Source: DASVDE01 sp035558955
GTDB taxonomy: Bacteria > Actinomycetota > Thermoleophilia > Solirubrobacterales > 70-9
Length of the DNA stretch: 6,271 nucleotides
Assembly (NCBI GenBank): GCA_035558955.1
Contig: DATMBX010000024.1
Location: forward strand, 1-6,271
Direction of reading: 5' to 3'
The notes under the pieces were generated by a model, which was given only the letters and a program-made list of their open reading frames with translations, searched no databases and was not told where the DNA came from. Of this stretch, positions 1 through 5,662 are shown piece after piece. The position numbers and the translations under genes are program-made. Numbering within the stretch: position 1 is the stretch's first letter; every line of letters starts with the position of its first letter.

Positions 1-1607
1 CGCTTGAGCCGCTTGACTGCCTCCTTGCCGGCTTGGTCGCCATCGAGCAGGGCAACGCAAGCAGGCTTGAGTTCGTCGCGGCCCCGCGCCAGGTAGACAA
101 TGTAGGGAACGCTGGGGGCCGATCCGGCAGGGACTATGGTCACCTGATTCAGGTCGAGGAGTTCGCTCAGAGAGTTGGCCTTCATGCGCCGCAGCCGCGA
201 GCTGAGGCCGGCGAGCAGGACCTGATCGGCGAGCCCTTCGACCACCAGGTTGGAGCCGCCGATGAAGGCTGTCTCGGCGACGTGGTCGCCCAAAGCCGAG
301 CGCAGCGGCTCGTAGTGCGTCTTGGCGATGTCCTTGACGACGCGGGTGCCCTGGTCGTTGGTGCCCTTGTCCAGCACCCGGATCCGGTGACCGGCGTTCT
401 TGTTGATCAGGAACGGTGAGTGGGTCACGTAGACGACCTGATCGCGACGCGACCTGTCGTGTGGACGCGCGAAATCCTCGAGGATCTTCAGCAAATCCTG
501 CTGCCCCTCCCCGGAGAGGTATGCGTCGGGCTCGTCAACGAGAAGTACCGCTGAGCGCTCCTCAGGAAGGTCCATGGCGAGAAGCTGCACGTAATAGCTG
601 AGGAAGTAGCGCAGGCCGGTGCTGCGCTCGTCAAAGGAGTAGGAGCGCCCGGTTCGGTCGTGGACTGTGAAGGAAATGCCGTGCTCATGGGCGTCAATGA
701 GCAGCTCGAAGTCAGCGTCCTGCCGCCACACGCGCGCGAAGTTGAGGCGGCGGGAAAGCGCCTGATTCATCTGTCCCTCCAAGGCCTTCGCCTGGCCCTC
801 CTTGTCCTCCCGGATAGCCTTCTCAAGGTCCTCCACCCGGCGCGGATCGATGCGGGCGACCTCGAAGAGCAGCTTGCGCGCCATGGCCTCCTCGGCGGCG
901 ATCGTCTTTTGCTCCGGGTCCGATGGCTCATAGGTGATCGCAGCGAGGATGTCAGGCACCTTTGCGCCGATGCCCTCGGTGTCGGCCAGGCCAGACAGGG
1001 CGTCGCCGAGCCGGCGGCGGCGCAGCCGAGTGCCGAGGGGTCCCGGGTCTTCGCCGCGCAGAGCTGAATAGGAGACGCTGTCTGGAATGGCAACGCGGGT
1101 CTCGATCGTCTTCGGTTCCGGCAGCCGCTCGAGGATCGCGGCCTGTTCTGCCTCGCTCAACTCGAGTGCCTCGCCGGAAGGCGCAAAGAAGGCGGGCGGC
1201 GAGCCGCCGAGTCGAAGCAGAACCACCCGATCATCGGCCTTGAGCCCGCCGGGGGCGGAATCGAGGTCGTCGAAGTCTCCACCGTCGATCGCCACCTCGA
1301 TGCCGAGGTCCGGGGTGCGCAATCCGTCCTCCTCAACGGAGAAGAGCTGGGAGTAGCGACAGAAATCGCCGCGATTGATGTCGTCACCGGTGAGGGCCTG
1401 AATGGCGGCGGCGATCAAGTGGGTCTTGCCGGACTCGTTTGCACCGACGACTGCCGTGACCTCTTCCTCGATCGGGACGCGGATGAAGGGCCGCTGCTGT
1501 CCGTCGACGCTTTCCCAGTCGGGACGGTCGGGCGAGGGCTTGGCCCGGCGCTCGTAGTCGTAGTTGAAGGAGCGGAAGAAGCGCAGGTACACGGTTGTGA
1601 GGCGCAT
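1..1607 (-). CDS. OLD-family ATPase with C-terminal TOPRIM nuclease domain (3' end cut by window)
   Basis: The frame is open for 535 codons from an ATG at 1607 with no stop before the window edge. AAAGGAG lies five bases upstream of that ATG. The N-terminal ABC-type ATPase shows Walker A GANESGKT (residues 55-62), a signature-like RSTGLRYFL (328-336), Walker B AVLLVDEPDAYLS (353-365) and a switch histidine in VTHSPFLIN (H396). A TOPRIM domain follows, with VVEGLADQ (catalytic-type E457) and LLDGDQAG (D522 and D524). All motifs needed for ATP-controlled metal-dependent DNA cleavage are therefore present. Members of this family include P2 Old and Gabija GajA, which act in phage defence as cytoplasmic DNA nucleases. 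The gene is last in a minus-strand train, 21 bp after the lamin-tail gene. The remaining TOPRIM C-terminus and any partner gene lie outside the window. The family call is firm; Gabija versus solitary OLD cannot be decided here. Confidence 0.93.
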   Translation of the reverse strand, partial: MRLTTVYLRFFRSFNYDYERRAKPSPDRPDWESVDGQQRPFIRVPIEEEVTAVVGANESGKTHLIAAAIQALTGDDINRGDFCRYSQLFSVEEDGLRTPDLGIEVAIDGGDFDDLDSAPGGLKADDRVVLLRLGGSPPAFFAPSGEALELSEAEQAAILERLPEPKTIETRVAIPDSVSYSALRGEDPGPLGTRLRRRRLGDALSGLADTEGIGAKVPDILAAITYEPSDPEQKTIAAEEAMARKLLFEVARIDPRRVEDLEKAIREDKEGQAKALEGQMNQALSRRLNFARVWRQDADFELLIDAHEHGISFTVHDRTGRSYSFDERSTGLRYFLSYYVQLLAMDLPEERSAVLLVDEPDAYLSGEGQQDLLKILEDFARPHDRSRRDQVVYVTHSPFLINKNAGHRIRVLDKGTNDQGTRVVKDIAKTHYEPLRSALGDHVAETAFIGGSNLVVEGLADQVLLAGLSSRLRRMKANSLSELLDLNQVTIVPAGSAPSVPYIVYLARGRDELKPACVALLDGDQAGKEAVKRLK

Positions 1608-1628
1608 GGTTCTCCTTTCTCCAGTCGT

Positions 1629-2014
1629 TCAGTGGCCGTTTGGGTGTCGTTTGGGATCGCCGACTGTCCTTGAATCGACGAAAATTCCGTCGGTGCGCCG
1701 CAGATAGCCGACGTCACCATCGTTGTTCCAAATTGGCGCTGAGCGGCCGGCGAAAAGCAGCAAGTCACCGTCATCAAGTCGCTCATTTTCGCCTCTCCCG
1801 CTGAAGACATAGGCCGAGTTCCCGGGGGAAAGCATTAGCGCGCCTCCACCCTGCGCCCCTAGAAAGCGGTAAACGTGAACGTGCCGCTGACAGTGTAATC
1901 GGTGATCTCAAGACCGGTGAGGGCAACTGCCGTGGGCCCGGAGTTGGCGATCTGCACGTACTCGCCGCGGCGGTCACCGGCTCGATTCGCAACAACGCAA
2001 ACATGTGGTTCCAT
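1629..2014 (-). pseudogene. Small stand-alone lamin-tail-domain (LTD) protein, split by a -1 frameshift
   Basis: Two minus-strand frames together make one LTD-like protein of about 128 residues. The first frame begins at ATG 2014, behind a GAGGGGA, and reads VVANRAGDRRGEYVQIANSG then TAVALTGLEITD before stopping at TAG 1861-1859. The second frame is one base off. It carries HVYRF, LMLSPGNSAYVFSGRG, PIWNNDGDVGYLRRTDG and FVDSRTVGDPKRHPNGH, and ends at TGA 1631-1629. This order (EYV.I.N.G, L.G..I.D, YRF, L.PG, WNN.GD..YL) is that of an LTD immunoglobulin-like fold. Both frames are open between about 1862 and 1907, so the lesion lies there. No signal peptide is visible, so the product would be cytoplasmic. 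It sits 15 bp after the SinR-like gene and 21 bp before the OLD gene. Possible causes are a true mutation, a sequence error or programmed frameshifting; I see no classic slippery heptamer. If unshifted, the products would be 51 residues and perhaps 68 residues (ATG 1835). Confidence 0.72.
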
Positions 2015-2029
2015 CTCTTTGATCCCCTC

Positions 2030-2299
2030 TCAGAGGTTGTCGTGCAACCATCTATAGTTGCTGAAGCCGGTGCCAGCCCAACCCGCACCAGTTACATCGA
2101 TGACCAGTAATTCGTCTCCGGAGTCGATGTAGTTCTTCAGGTCGTCGCGCAATTCGGAGGGTGACATCGTCGTCTTGACCAGCCAGGTCGAGTCGAGCCG
2201 GTGCCACCAGGTGGTGCCGACGTTCTTCAGTCGCTTGATCAACCCGCTGTAGTCCTGACCGGGCTTGTTGAGGTCATAACCGACAAGCAGGGTGGCCAT
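2030..2299 (-). CDS. SinR-family protein (Cas2-like ferredoxin fold)
   Basis: The product has 89 residues. It starts MATLLVGYDLNKPGQDY and contains WWHRLDSTWLV (about 45-55), SELRDDLKNYIDSGDELLVI and the ending W.GTGFSNYRWLHDNL. The overall pattern is that of the small SinR-family proteins, which share the Cas2/VapD ferredoxin-like fold. Asp9, at the end of the first strand (GYD), is where Cas2 nucleases keep their catalytic aspartate, so nuclease activity is possible but not shown. The ATG at 2299 is chosen over upstream starts because the family begins there. It also overlaps the upstream stop by one base (TGATG), implying translational coupling, and a GGGAG lies just upstream. No cas1, other cas gene or repeat array is present, so a CRISPR adaptation role is unlikely. 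The lamin-tail gene starts 15 bp downstream. Confidence 0.88.
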   Translation of the reverse strand: MATLLVGYDLNKPGQDYSGLIKRLKNVGTTWWHRLDSTWLVKTTMSPSELRDDLKNYIDSGDELLVIDVTGAGWAGTGFSNYRWLHDNL

Positions 2300-2757
2300 C
2301 AGTGCTCCCGCGGCGGCACGAAGTCGATGGGCTCGGAGGTCACGATCGAGCGGCTGGCTGCGGCGAAGGCGGATCGCTCCCCCTGTAGAAGTTCGAACCA
2401 ATTTTCGCCGCGATCCCCAAAGGAAGAGAGGCGCTCGAAGATCGGGTTCAGTGCCTCAATCACGGGCGGCGGCGCGATCAGCATCAACGCGTTGGTGGCA
2501 CGCTGTAAGCGGTCGAGCGCGGCGTAGAGCTGACGGCCGAAGAAAACACGGGCAAGGCGGCCGACAAAGAAGTCGAGAGTGCCGAAGTGGCGCTCGACCC
2601 AGCGCCAGGTGGTGACTGCTCGCCGTTGCGGCCGTGGTAGCTGTCCTAGCTCGAGAATCAGCGCGTCAAGCGCTGAACCGAACTCGCTGAGCGCACCCAC
2701 CAGACGCTGGTCAGCTTCGGCGTCAAGGCGGCGCGCCTGACGGTGCGAACGGAGCAA
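2299..2757 (-). CDS. Unrecognised helical protein, probably with an N-terminal membrane segment
   Basis: I do not recognise the family. The first canonical start is TTG 2757 (152 residues), but no ribosome site is visible there. In the same frame, codons run upstream to a stop at 2844-2842 and encode PIDTLLATIVSSALAAVG then SGLL, a convincing membrane-spanning helix that continues into RSHRQARRL. The true start may therefore be CTG 2823, which overlaps the DUF2188 stop as CTGA, or ATA 2814, nine bases after AAGGG. That would give 171-174 residues. The rest is amphipathic and helical, for example LVGALSEFGSALDALILELG (19-38) and RLARVFFGRQLYAALDRLQR (67-86), and would face the cytoplasm. The C-terminus FVPPREH ends in a TGA that overlaps the SinR-like ATG by one base. 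Such tight coupling suggests a shared pathway. That this reading frame is a real gene is fairly sure; its start and function are not. Confidence 0.7.
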   Translation of the reverse strand: MLRSHRQARRLDAEADQRLVGALSEFGSALDALILELGQLPRPQRRAVTTWRWVERHFGTLDFFVGRLARVFFGRQLYAALDRLQRATNALMLIAPPPVIEALNPIFERLSSFGDRGENWFELLQGERSAFAAASRSIVTSEPIDFVPPREH

Positions 2758-2819
2758 ACCACTGCCGACAGCGGCTAGGGCCGAGGAGACGATCGTCGCG
2801 AGCAGGGTGTCTATTGGAC

Positions 2820-3053
2820 TCAGCCCTTGCTGCGACGGGGATCACGGCGAGGCGGATAAGGGCCGTTACGCTCGCCGATCTTCCCGTCTCTGTTGTGAAT
2901 GAGATGCTCAGCACCTCGACTTTTAGCCATATCTCGGCCGGTCGACTGGGCTTCTCTCTTCGTCGGCGCAGTGTTGGATACCCGCTCCCCGCCTTCGACT
3001 CTATTAGCCCAACCGTCGCCATGTGGAACTGTGTGGATGTCGCCTCTTGCCAC
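2820..3053 (-). CDS. DUF2188 domain protein
   Basis: The 77-residue product has the full DUF2188 pattern. It opens with DIHTVPHGDGWANRVEGGER (5-24), followed by a helix (TKREAQSTGRDMAKSRGAEH, 31-50), then LIHNRDGKIGERN (51-63), a proline-rich PYPP and the ending DPRRSKG. This domain is small, widespread and of unknown biochemical role; it is usually soluble and cytoplasmic. The GTG start at 3053 is supported by AAGGGAG five bases upstream and by the family's usual N-terminus. The gene appears to head the train of closely spaced genes leading to the OLD nuclease. Its stop (2822-2820) runs directly into the following frame. Base composition is visibly less GC-rich than the conjugation genes to the right, hinting at a different origin. 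Confidence 0.87.
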   Translation of the reverse strand: MARGDIHTVPHGDGWANRVEGGERVSNTAPTKREAQSTGRDMAKSRGAEHLIHNRDGKIGERNGPYPPRRDPRRSKG

Positions 3054-3059
3054 GTCTGC

Positions 3060-3150
3060 TCCCTTGGAATCTGGATCGATTCAACGAGTACCTACGTTTT
3101 GCGGCGATCCTAAAAGCAGAGGTGGACGGACTTTCGGCGGCTTGAGCCAC
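3060..3150. promoter_or_regulatory. Intergenic region before the DUF2188 gene with two weak inverted repeats
   Basis: The 118 bp between the upstream winged-helix gene and the DUF2188 gene are lower in GC than their surroundings. GAATC at 3067-3071 and GATTC at 3078-3082 form a short inverted repeat just upstream of the DUF2188 ribosome site, an operator-like position. At 3137-3152 a stem (GGCGGC, loop TTGA, GCCACC, with one G-T pair) is followed on the plus strand by TTTTT. This resembles a terminator only for plus-strand transcripts, and no plus gene is seen there. I find no convincing -35/-10 pair. A promoter for the left gene train is expected here by position only. Confidence 0.25.
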
Positions 3151-3171
3151 CCCTAGTTTTTGCGCTCGCGA

Positions 3172-3633
3172 CTAAGCGACCTTGAGTCTGTAGCGACCCG
3201 TGCGTCTGCCGGTGCTCTCCACCGCATCGGCGCGGTTAATTTGCGCCAGGAAGGTGCCAAGCGGATCTTTGCCGCCGACGCGATAGCCCTGGTTTTGCAG
3301 GAGCTGGTACCAGGCACGGTAGTGGATCTCTTGGCCCCGGCCGATCTGATCCTCGAGGATCTTGATCGCGATGTCCTGTAGGCGCTGGCCCCGGAGCCGT
3401 CCGTCAAGGTCGTCGATCGAAAGCTGAACCGAGCGCCCGAGTGCGCCCTCCAGCTGCTCGAGAAGACCGCGATCCCGCTGGGTCTGTTCGTCGATTCGGT
3501 CGGCGAGAGCACGGAGTCGCTCGGCCTGCTCGGCTTGGGCCTCGATCCTGCGAGCCAGCGCCACCGCTTCGCCGAGGAGGGCCTGGTCGAGGGTGGTCGG
3601 GGTTTCTGTCGCTTGCGCCGACTCGTCTTGCAT
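3172..3633 (-). CDS. Coiled-coil plus C-terminal winged-helix (HARE-HTH-like) protein
   Basis: The product has 153 residues. Residues 18-66 form a heptad-rich, charged helix (EAVALARRIEAQAEQAERLR onward) typical of a coiled coil. Residues 80-153 look like a small winged helix: RLQDIAIKILEDQ, HYRAWYQLLQNQGYRVGGKD, PLGTFLAQIN, then GRRTGRYRL as the wing strand. The pattern (helix, h.aW...L...G..v.GKdP..tf.aqi, final Gry.L) resembles HARE-HTH modules, which are associated with DNA-binding or restriction-type proteins; this is a pattern match by eye only. ATG 3633 lacks a clear ribosome site. The gene lies 51 bp after the replication-relaxation-like gene and 118 bp before the DUF2188 gene, so it could belong to either group or act as a local regulator. 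Confidence 0.72.
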   Translation of the reverse strand: MQDESAQATETPTTLDQALLGEAVALARRIEAQAEQAERLRALADRIDEQTQRDRGLLEQLEGALGRSVQLSIDDLDGRLRGQRLQDIAIKILEDQIGRGQEIHYRAWYQLLQNQGYRVGGKDPLGTFLAQINRADAVESTGRRTGRYRLKVA

Positions 3634-3684
3634 GGGAAGAAGGCTAGGCTAGGTCACGGGGGAAACCCTGCCTCCGGATCGCGC

Positions 3685-4407
3685 CTATTTGCGGGGTTTC
3701 ACAGGATGCGGCGAAGCTTCTGCCGGCCGGGGAATAGCGCGCACGACCAGCTTCGGCCAGTGGTTCTCGGCCGCCAGGCGCTCGAGGAGGCGGCGCGGGA
3801 CGGGGTTGGCGAAGGCGATCACGGCGTCGTAGCGGGCCATGTGGGTCTCGACGATGGCGCGCAGGCGCTCCTGGGGCTTGGAGCGCAGGAGGGCGATGAT
3901 GGCGTGGCGCTCGCGGCCGATCTCGACCACGGCGTTGGGGCGGTGGCCGCGTCTGCTCTGCTCGCGCACGACGCTGCGCGAGCAGAGCCAGCGCGCCTCG
4001 GGGGCGCGGGCGGCGATGTGGAGGCGGATCTCGTTGACGGCGCGCATCCGCGCCATCGCCTCGACCCGCGGGCGCAGGTAGGTGAAGCCGGTGCCCGAGA
4101 GGCGCATTCCGCGCCCGCTGAGCCAGACCCAGTGCGGCTCCTCGTAGAGGAAGCGGCCGTAGTCGGCGAAGCCCGCCTTGGTCAGGTGCTTGGCCAGTCT
4201 CGCCGCCTGGGGCTGATCGCAACCGACGAAGCGGGCCAGTTGGTCGAAGGGGATCGCTCCCTGTTCGGCAATCAGGCGCAGTAGCTCGAACTCCCAAGGT
4301 TCGGGCAGGCGCAGGACCGGGCGCTTGTGGGCACCTGGACCACTGCCGAGCTTGCCCTCGCGCCCCGGGCCGATCGCCGGAGCTGTCGCCGTCTCGGTCG
4401 CGGCCAT
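3685..4407 (-). CDS. Replication-relaxation-like winged-helix protein (conjugation/plasmid type)
   Basis: The product has 240 residues from ATG 4407, with GAGG seven bases upstream. An N-terminal low-complexity stretch (1-30) precedes a winged helix: PEPWEFELLRLIAEQG, FDQLARFVGCDQPQAARLAK, HLTKAGFADYGRFLY and HWVWLSGRGMRLSG (about 36-105). The C-terminal half has the family layout of AVNEIRLHI (123-131), RPNAVVEI (156-163, matching the usual PDA..E strand), SKPQERLRAIVETHMARYD and VIAFANP, then LVVRAIP. Replication-relaxation proteins occur on actinobacterial plasmids and integrative elements next to coupling proteins. They are thought to act with DNA processing at the transfer or replication origin. 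The preceding coupling-protein fragment ends two bases before this ATG, which fits one mobile-element operon. An upstream in-frame ATG at 4569 would lie inside that fragment and adds an unlikely Pro/Arg-rich extension, so it was rejected. Confidence 0.75.
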   Translation of the reverse strand: MAATETATAPAIGPGREGKLGSGPGAHKRPVLRLPEPWEFELLRLIAEQGAIPFDQLARFVGCDQPQAARLAKHLTKAGFADYGRFLYEEPHWVWLSGRGMRLSGTGFTYLRPRVEAMARMRAVNEIRLHIAARAPEARWLCSRSVVREQSRRGHRPNAVVEIGRERHAIIALLRSKPQERLRAIVETHMARYDAVIAFANPVPRRLLERLAAENHWPKLVVRAIPRPAEASPHPVKPRK

Positions 4408-4409
4408 CC

Positions 4410-4907
4410 TCAGTCCTCCTCGTCGAGGTAGGCGATCTCCTTCGGCGCCTGCGTCTCGACCCGCTCCAGCGGCGTGTCGATGCGCTCGGTTTCGGGCAGG
4501 GACGCCGGCTCGACACCGGGGGCCCGCCGGACCGCCAGCTTGGCGGCTCGGCCGCGGCGGATCAGCCAAGCCGTCCCGGTCGCCAGCTCGCGAATCCGGT
4601 CGGGATCGACGCGGGGGCGGTCCTCGGGACGGGCGAGGCCCTCGCGAATGCGGACGCCCTCCTCGAAGCGGTGGGTCAGCTCCAGCGCTCGACGGGCGCC
4701 GGCCAGCTCGGCGATCCGCTCGGGCTCATTGACCGCGTGGGCGATCACCGTCTCGACCGAGCCGAAGATGCGGTCGCGCTGGGTGGGCTCCCCCATCCCG
4801 GAGACGGTCTGGGGGACGAGGATCAGCGAGGCATTGAAGCTGCGCGCCTGCTCGACCTTCATCGGCCAGGTCAGAGGCGACCCGAATTGCATGATCCCCG
4901 TACCCAT
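4410..4907 (-). pseudogene. C-terminal fragment of a TraG/VirD4-type conjugative coupling ATPase
   Basis: The 165 residues match only the tail of a TraG/TraD/VirD4-like DNA-transfer ATPase. ARSFNASLILVPQTVSGMG (21-39) corresponds to the post-Walker-B strand and TQ/PQ motif. IFGSVETVIAHAVNEPERIA (47-66) and ELAGARR follow. RPRVDPDRIRELATGTAWLI (97-116) then RRGRAAKLAV form the usual last strands, before an acidic tail (AYLDEED). Full-length relatives are several hundred residues and carry Walker A and B; both are absent, as is any transmembrane region. The frame upstream of ATG 4907 is stop-free to 5093 but reads like non-coding sequence and has no ATG, GTG or TTG start. The gene is therefore best read as 5'-truncated. 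The ATG at 4907 or the one at 4892 could still permit translation. It abuts the replication-relaxation-like gene. Confidence 0.68.
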
Positions 4908-4930
4908 CCTCGTCTCGAAATCAGCGCCTG

Positions 4931-4986
4931 GTCGTGCTCGGTGCCGGTTGCGCGTTGCGCGGTGCCCGTTGCTGGGCTGACGGTGC
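4931..4986. repeat. Degenerate 7-bp tandem repeat (NNGKTGC)
   Basis: On the plus strand six contiguous heptamers can be read: gtcgtgc, tcggtgc, cggttgc, gcgttgc, gcggtgc, ccgttgc (4931-4972). They are followed by a decayed unit tgggctg (4973-4979) and another good one, acggtgc (4980-4986). The shared core is GKTGC. It lies in the gene-free stretch between the DIP1984 gene and the truncated coupling-protein gene, close to where that gene's 5' part is lost. Short heptanucleotide tandem repeats are known in intergenic DNA of several bacteria; no role can be assigned here. Confidence 0.6.
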
Positions 4987-5045
4987 TTTTCTTGCGCCGC
5001 CCCGGCGCTCCGGTAGGGGTTCGGTCCCTTGGTTTGCGACCCTTT

Positions 5046-5060
5046 GGCCGGTCGCCGGCC
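5046..5060. terminator. GC-rich hairpin downstream of the DIP1984 gene
   Basis: GGCCGG at 5046-5051 and CCGGCC at 5055-5060 are perfect complements with a 3-nt loop. The hairpin lies about 34 bases past the DIP1984 stop on the minus strand. There is no T-tract on either side, so it is only a possible U-less terminator. The flanking stretch 4908-5093 otherwise holds the heptamer repeat and no supportable gene. Confidence 0.3.
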
Positions 5061-5093
5061 TTGGCGCTCGCCTCTCGCGACTACCAGCTGTGT

Positions 5094-5561
5094 CTACTCG
5101 ACCATTGCCGTGCTCCAGTTGTGCTGTTGCAGGAGCGTGTCGAGCTCGCGCCGCTGCTTGGCCAGCTGGTCGACCTGGCCCTGGACGTCACCCACTTTGA
5201 CCTGCCGGACCATGCGGATCTCCGAGCGGCTGTAGCGAGACAGCGCCCCGCCCCTGTTGGTTGCCTCTCTCACCACCCCGCGCAGCGCGCTCAAGCGCAG
5301 CGCCAGAACGTCTCGCCTCGCCAGGGCCTCGGTGACGGTCGTCCCGTCGGGGAGCTTGGTGGCGGCGTTGGTGTGGTTGATCTGGGCGATCAGCGCCTGC
5401 AACTCCTCACAAAGCGTGTCCAACTCTTCCAAAAGCTCCTCGGGGCGCTCGGGCGGCTCGTCGCCCTCCTGTACGAGCACGCTCGCCCCCAGGCGATCCT
5501 TGACCTGCGCGATGTGCTTCTGCAAGTCGGAGCGACGGTTGAGGGCTTCGCCTACGGTCAC
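5094..5561 (-). CDS. DIP1984 family protein
   Basis: The 155-residue product matches this actinobacterial family along its whole length. It has an N-terminal GEALNRRSDLQKHIAQ (4-19), VQEGDEPPE.PEELLEELD (30-48), a helical segment and the hallmark INHTNAAT (61-68). These are followed by DGTTVTEALARRDVLALRL (72-90), RYSRSEIRMVR (109-119) and a last helix ending in LDTLLQQHNW (140-149). Family members are small, mostly coiled-coil, soluble proteins, some annotated as septicolysin-like; a biochemical role is not established. The GTG start at 5561 fits the family's usual M-x-(L/V)-x-E-A-L beginning. There is no good ribosome site, which would fit a leaderless or near-leaderless message. The gene is divergent from the membrane-protein gene, and its downstream side is the gene-free stretch. 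It looks intact. Confidence 0.9.
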   Translation of the reverse strand: MTVGEALNRRSDLQKHIAQVKDRLGASVLVQEGDEPPERPEELLEELDTLCEELQALIAQINHTNAATKLPDGTTVTEALARRDVLALRLSALRGVVREATNRGGALSRYSRSEIRMVRQVKVGDVQGQVDQLAKQRRELDTLLQQHNWSTAMVE

Positions 5562-5571
5562 GATCAGCCGC

Positions 5572-5601
5572 AGTTTAACGCAGACAATACGTTGCCGTCA
5601 C
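5572..5601 (-). promoter_or_regulatory. Candidate promoter for the DIP1984 gene
   Basis: On the minus strand GTGACG (5596-5601) and TAAACT (5572-5577) are separated by 18 bases, an acceptable -35/-10 pair. Transcription would begin only a few bases before the GTG at 5561, which agrees with the missing ribosome site. The match is imperfect and the call tentative. Confidence 0.25.
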
Positions 5602-5625
5602 CTGACGCCTGTGGCAGCGTGCCAC
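5596..5625. promoter_or_regulatory. Two adjacent inverted repeats in the divergent intergenic region (operator-like)
   Basis: CGTCA-CC-TGACG lies at 5596-5607 and GTGGCA-GCG-TGCCAC at 5611-5625. Both have perfect arms. They sit in the middle of the 101-bp gap between the divergent DIP1984 and membrane-protein genes, three bases apart, and the left one overlaps the candidate -35 of the DIP1984 promoter. This is where a shared dimeric regulator would be expected to bind; no regulator gene is adjacent. Confidence 0.4.
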
Positions 5626-5662
5626 TATTGACTCTGAGCCCGCCGCCAGGAAAACTCTCAAC

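Noticed and set aside
1850..1870. Programmed -1 frameshift site in the lamin-tail gene
   Set aside because: Near the stop the bases are GCTTTCTAGGGG, which is not an X-XXY-YYZ heptamer, and the LTD match suggests the shift lies further upstream; mutation or sequence error is simpler.
2030..2299. CRISPR adaptation gene cas2
   Set aside because: The match is to the SinR-family branch; no cas1 or other cas gene is found, and I see no direct-repeat array anywhere in the window.
3535..4284. Long plus-strand open frame opposite the replication-relaxation-like and winged-helix genes
   Set aside because: It is the antisense shadow of two minus-strand genes with recognisable domains; its own translation shows no domain and is dominated by Gly, Ala, Asp and Arg from the GC-rich complement.
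3644..4516. 290-codon minus-strand frame overlapping the replication-relaxation-like gene
   Set aside because: It is the same strand in another frame, rich in Arg and Pro, with no motif; the overlapping frame carries the winged helix.
5015..5030. tRNA T-arm-like hairpin (aggggttcggtccctt), a possible att-site remnant
   Set aside because: The loop has six rather than seven bases, the conserved A58 is not in place, and no acceptor stem, anticodon arm or CCA lies at the right distance.
4908..5093. N-terminal extension of the coupling-protein fragment
   Set aside because: The frame is stop-free but has no ATG, GTG or TTG, reads as Arg/Gly/Pro-rich sequence without Walker motifs, and contains the 7-bp repeat.
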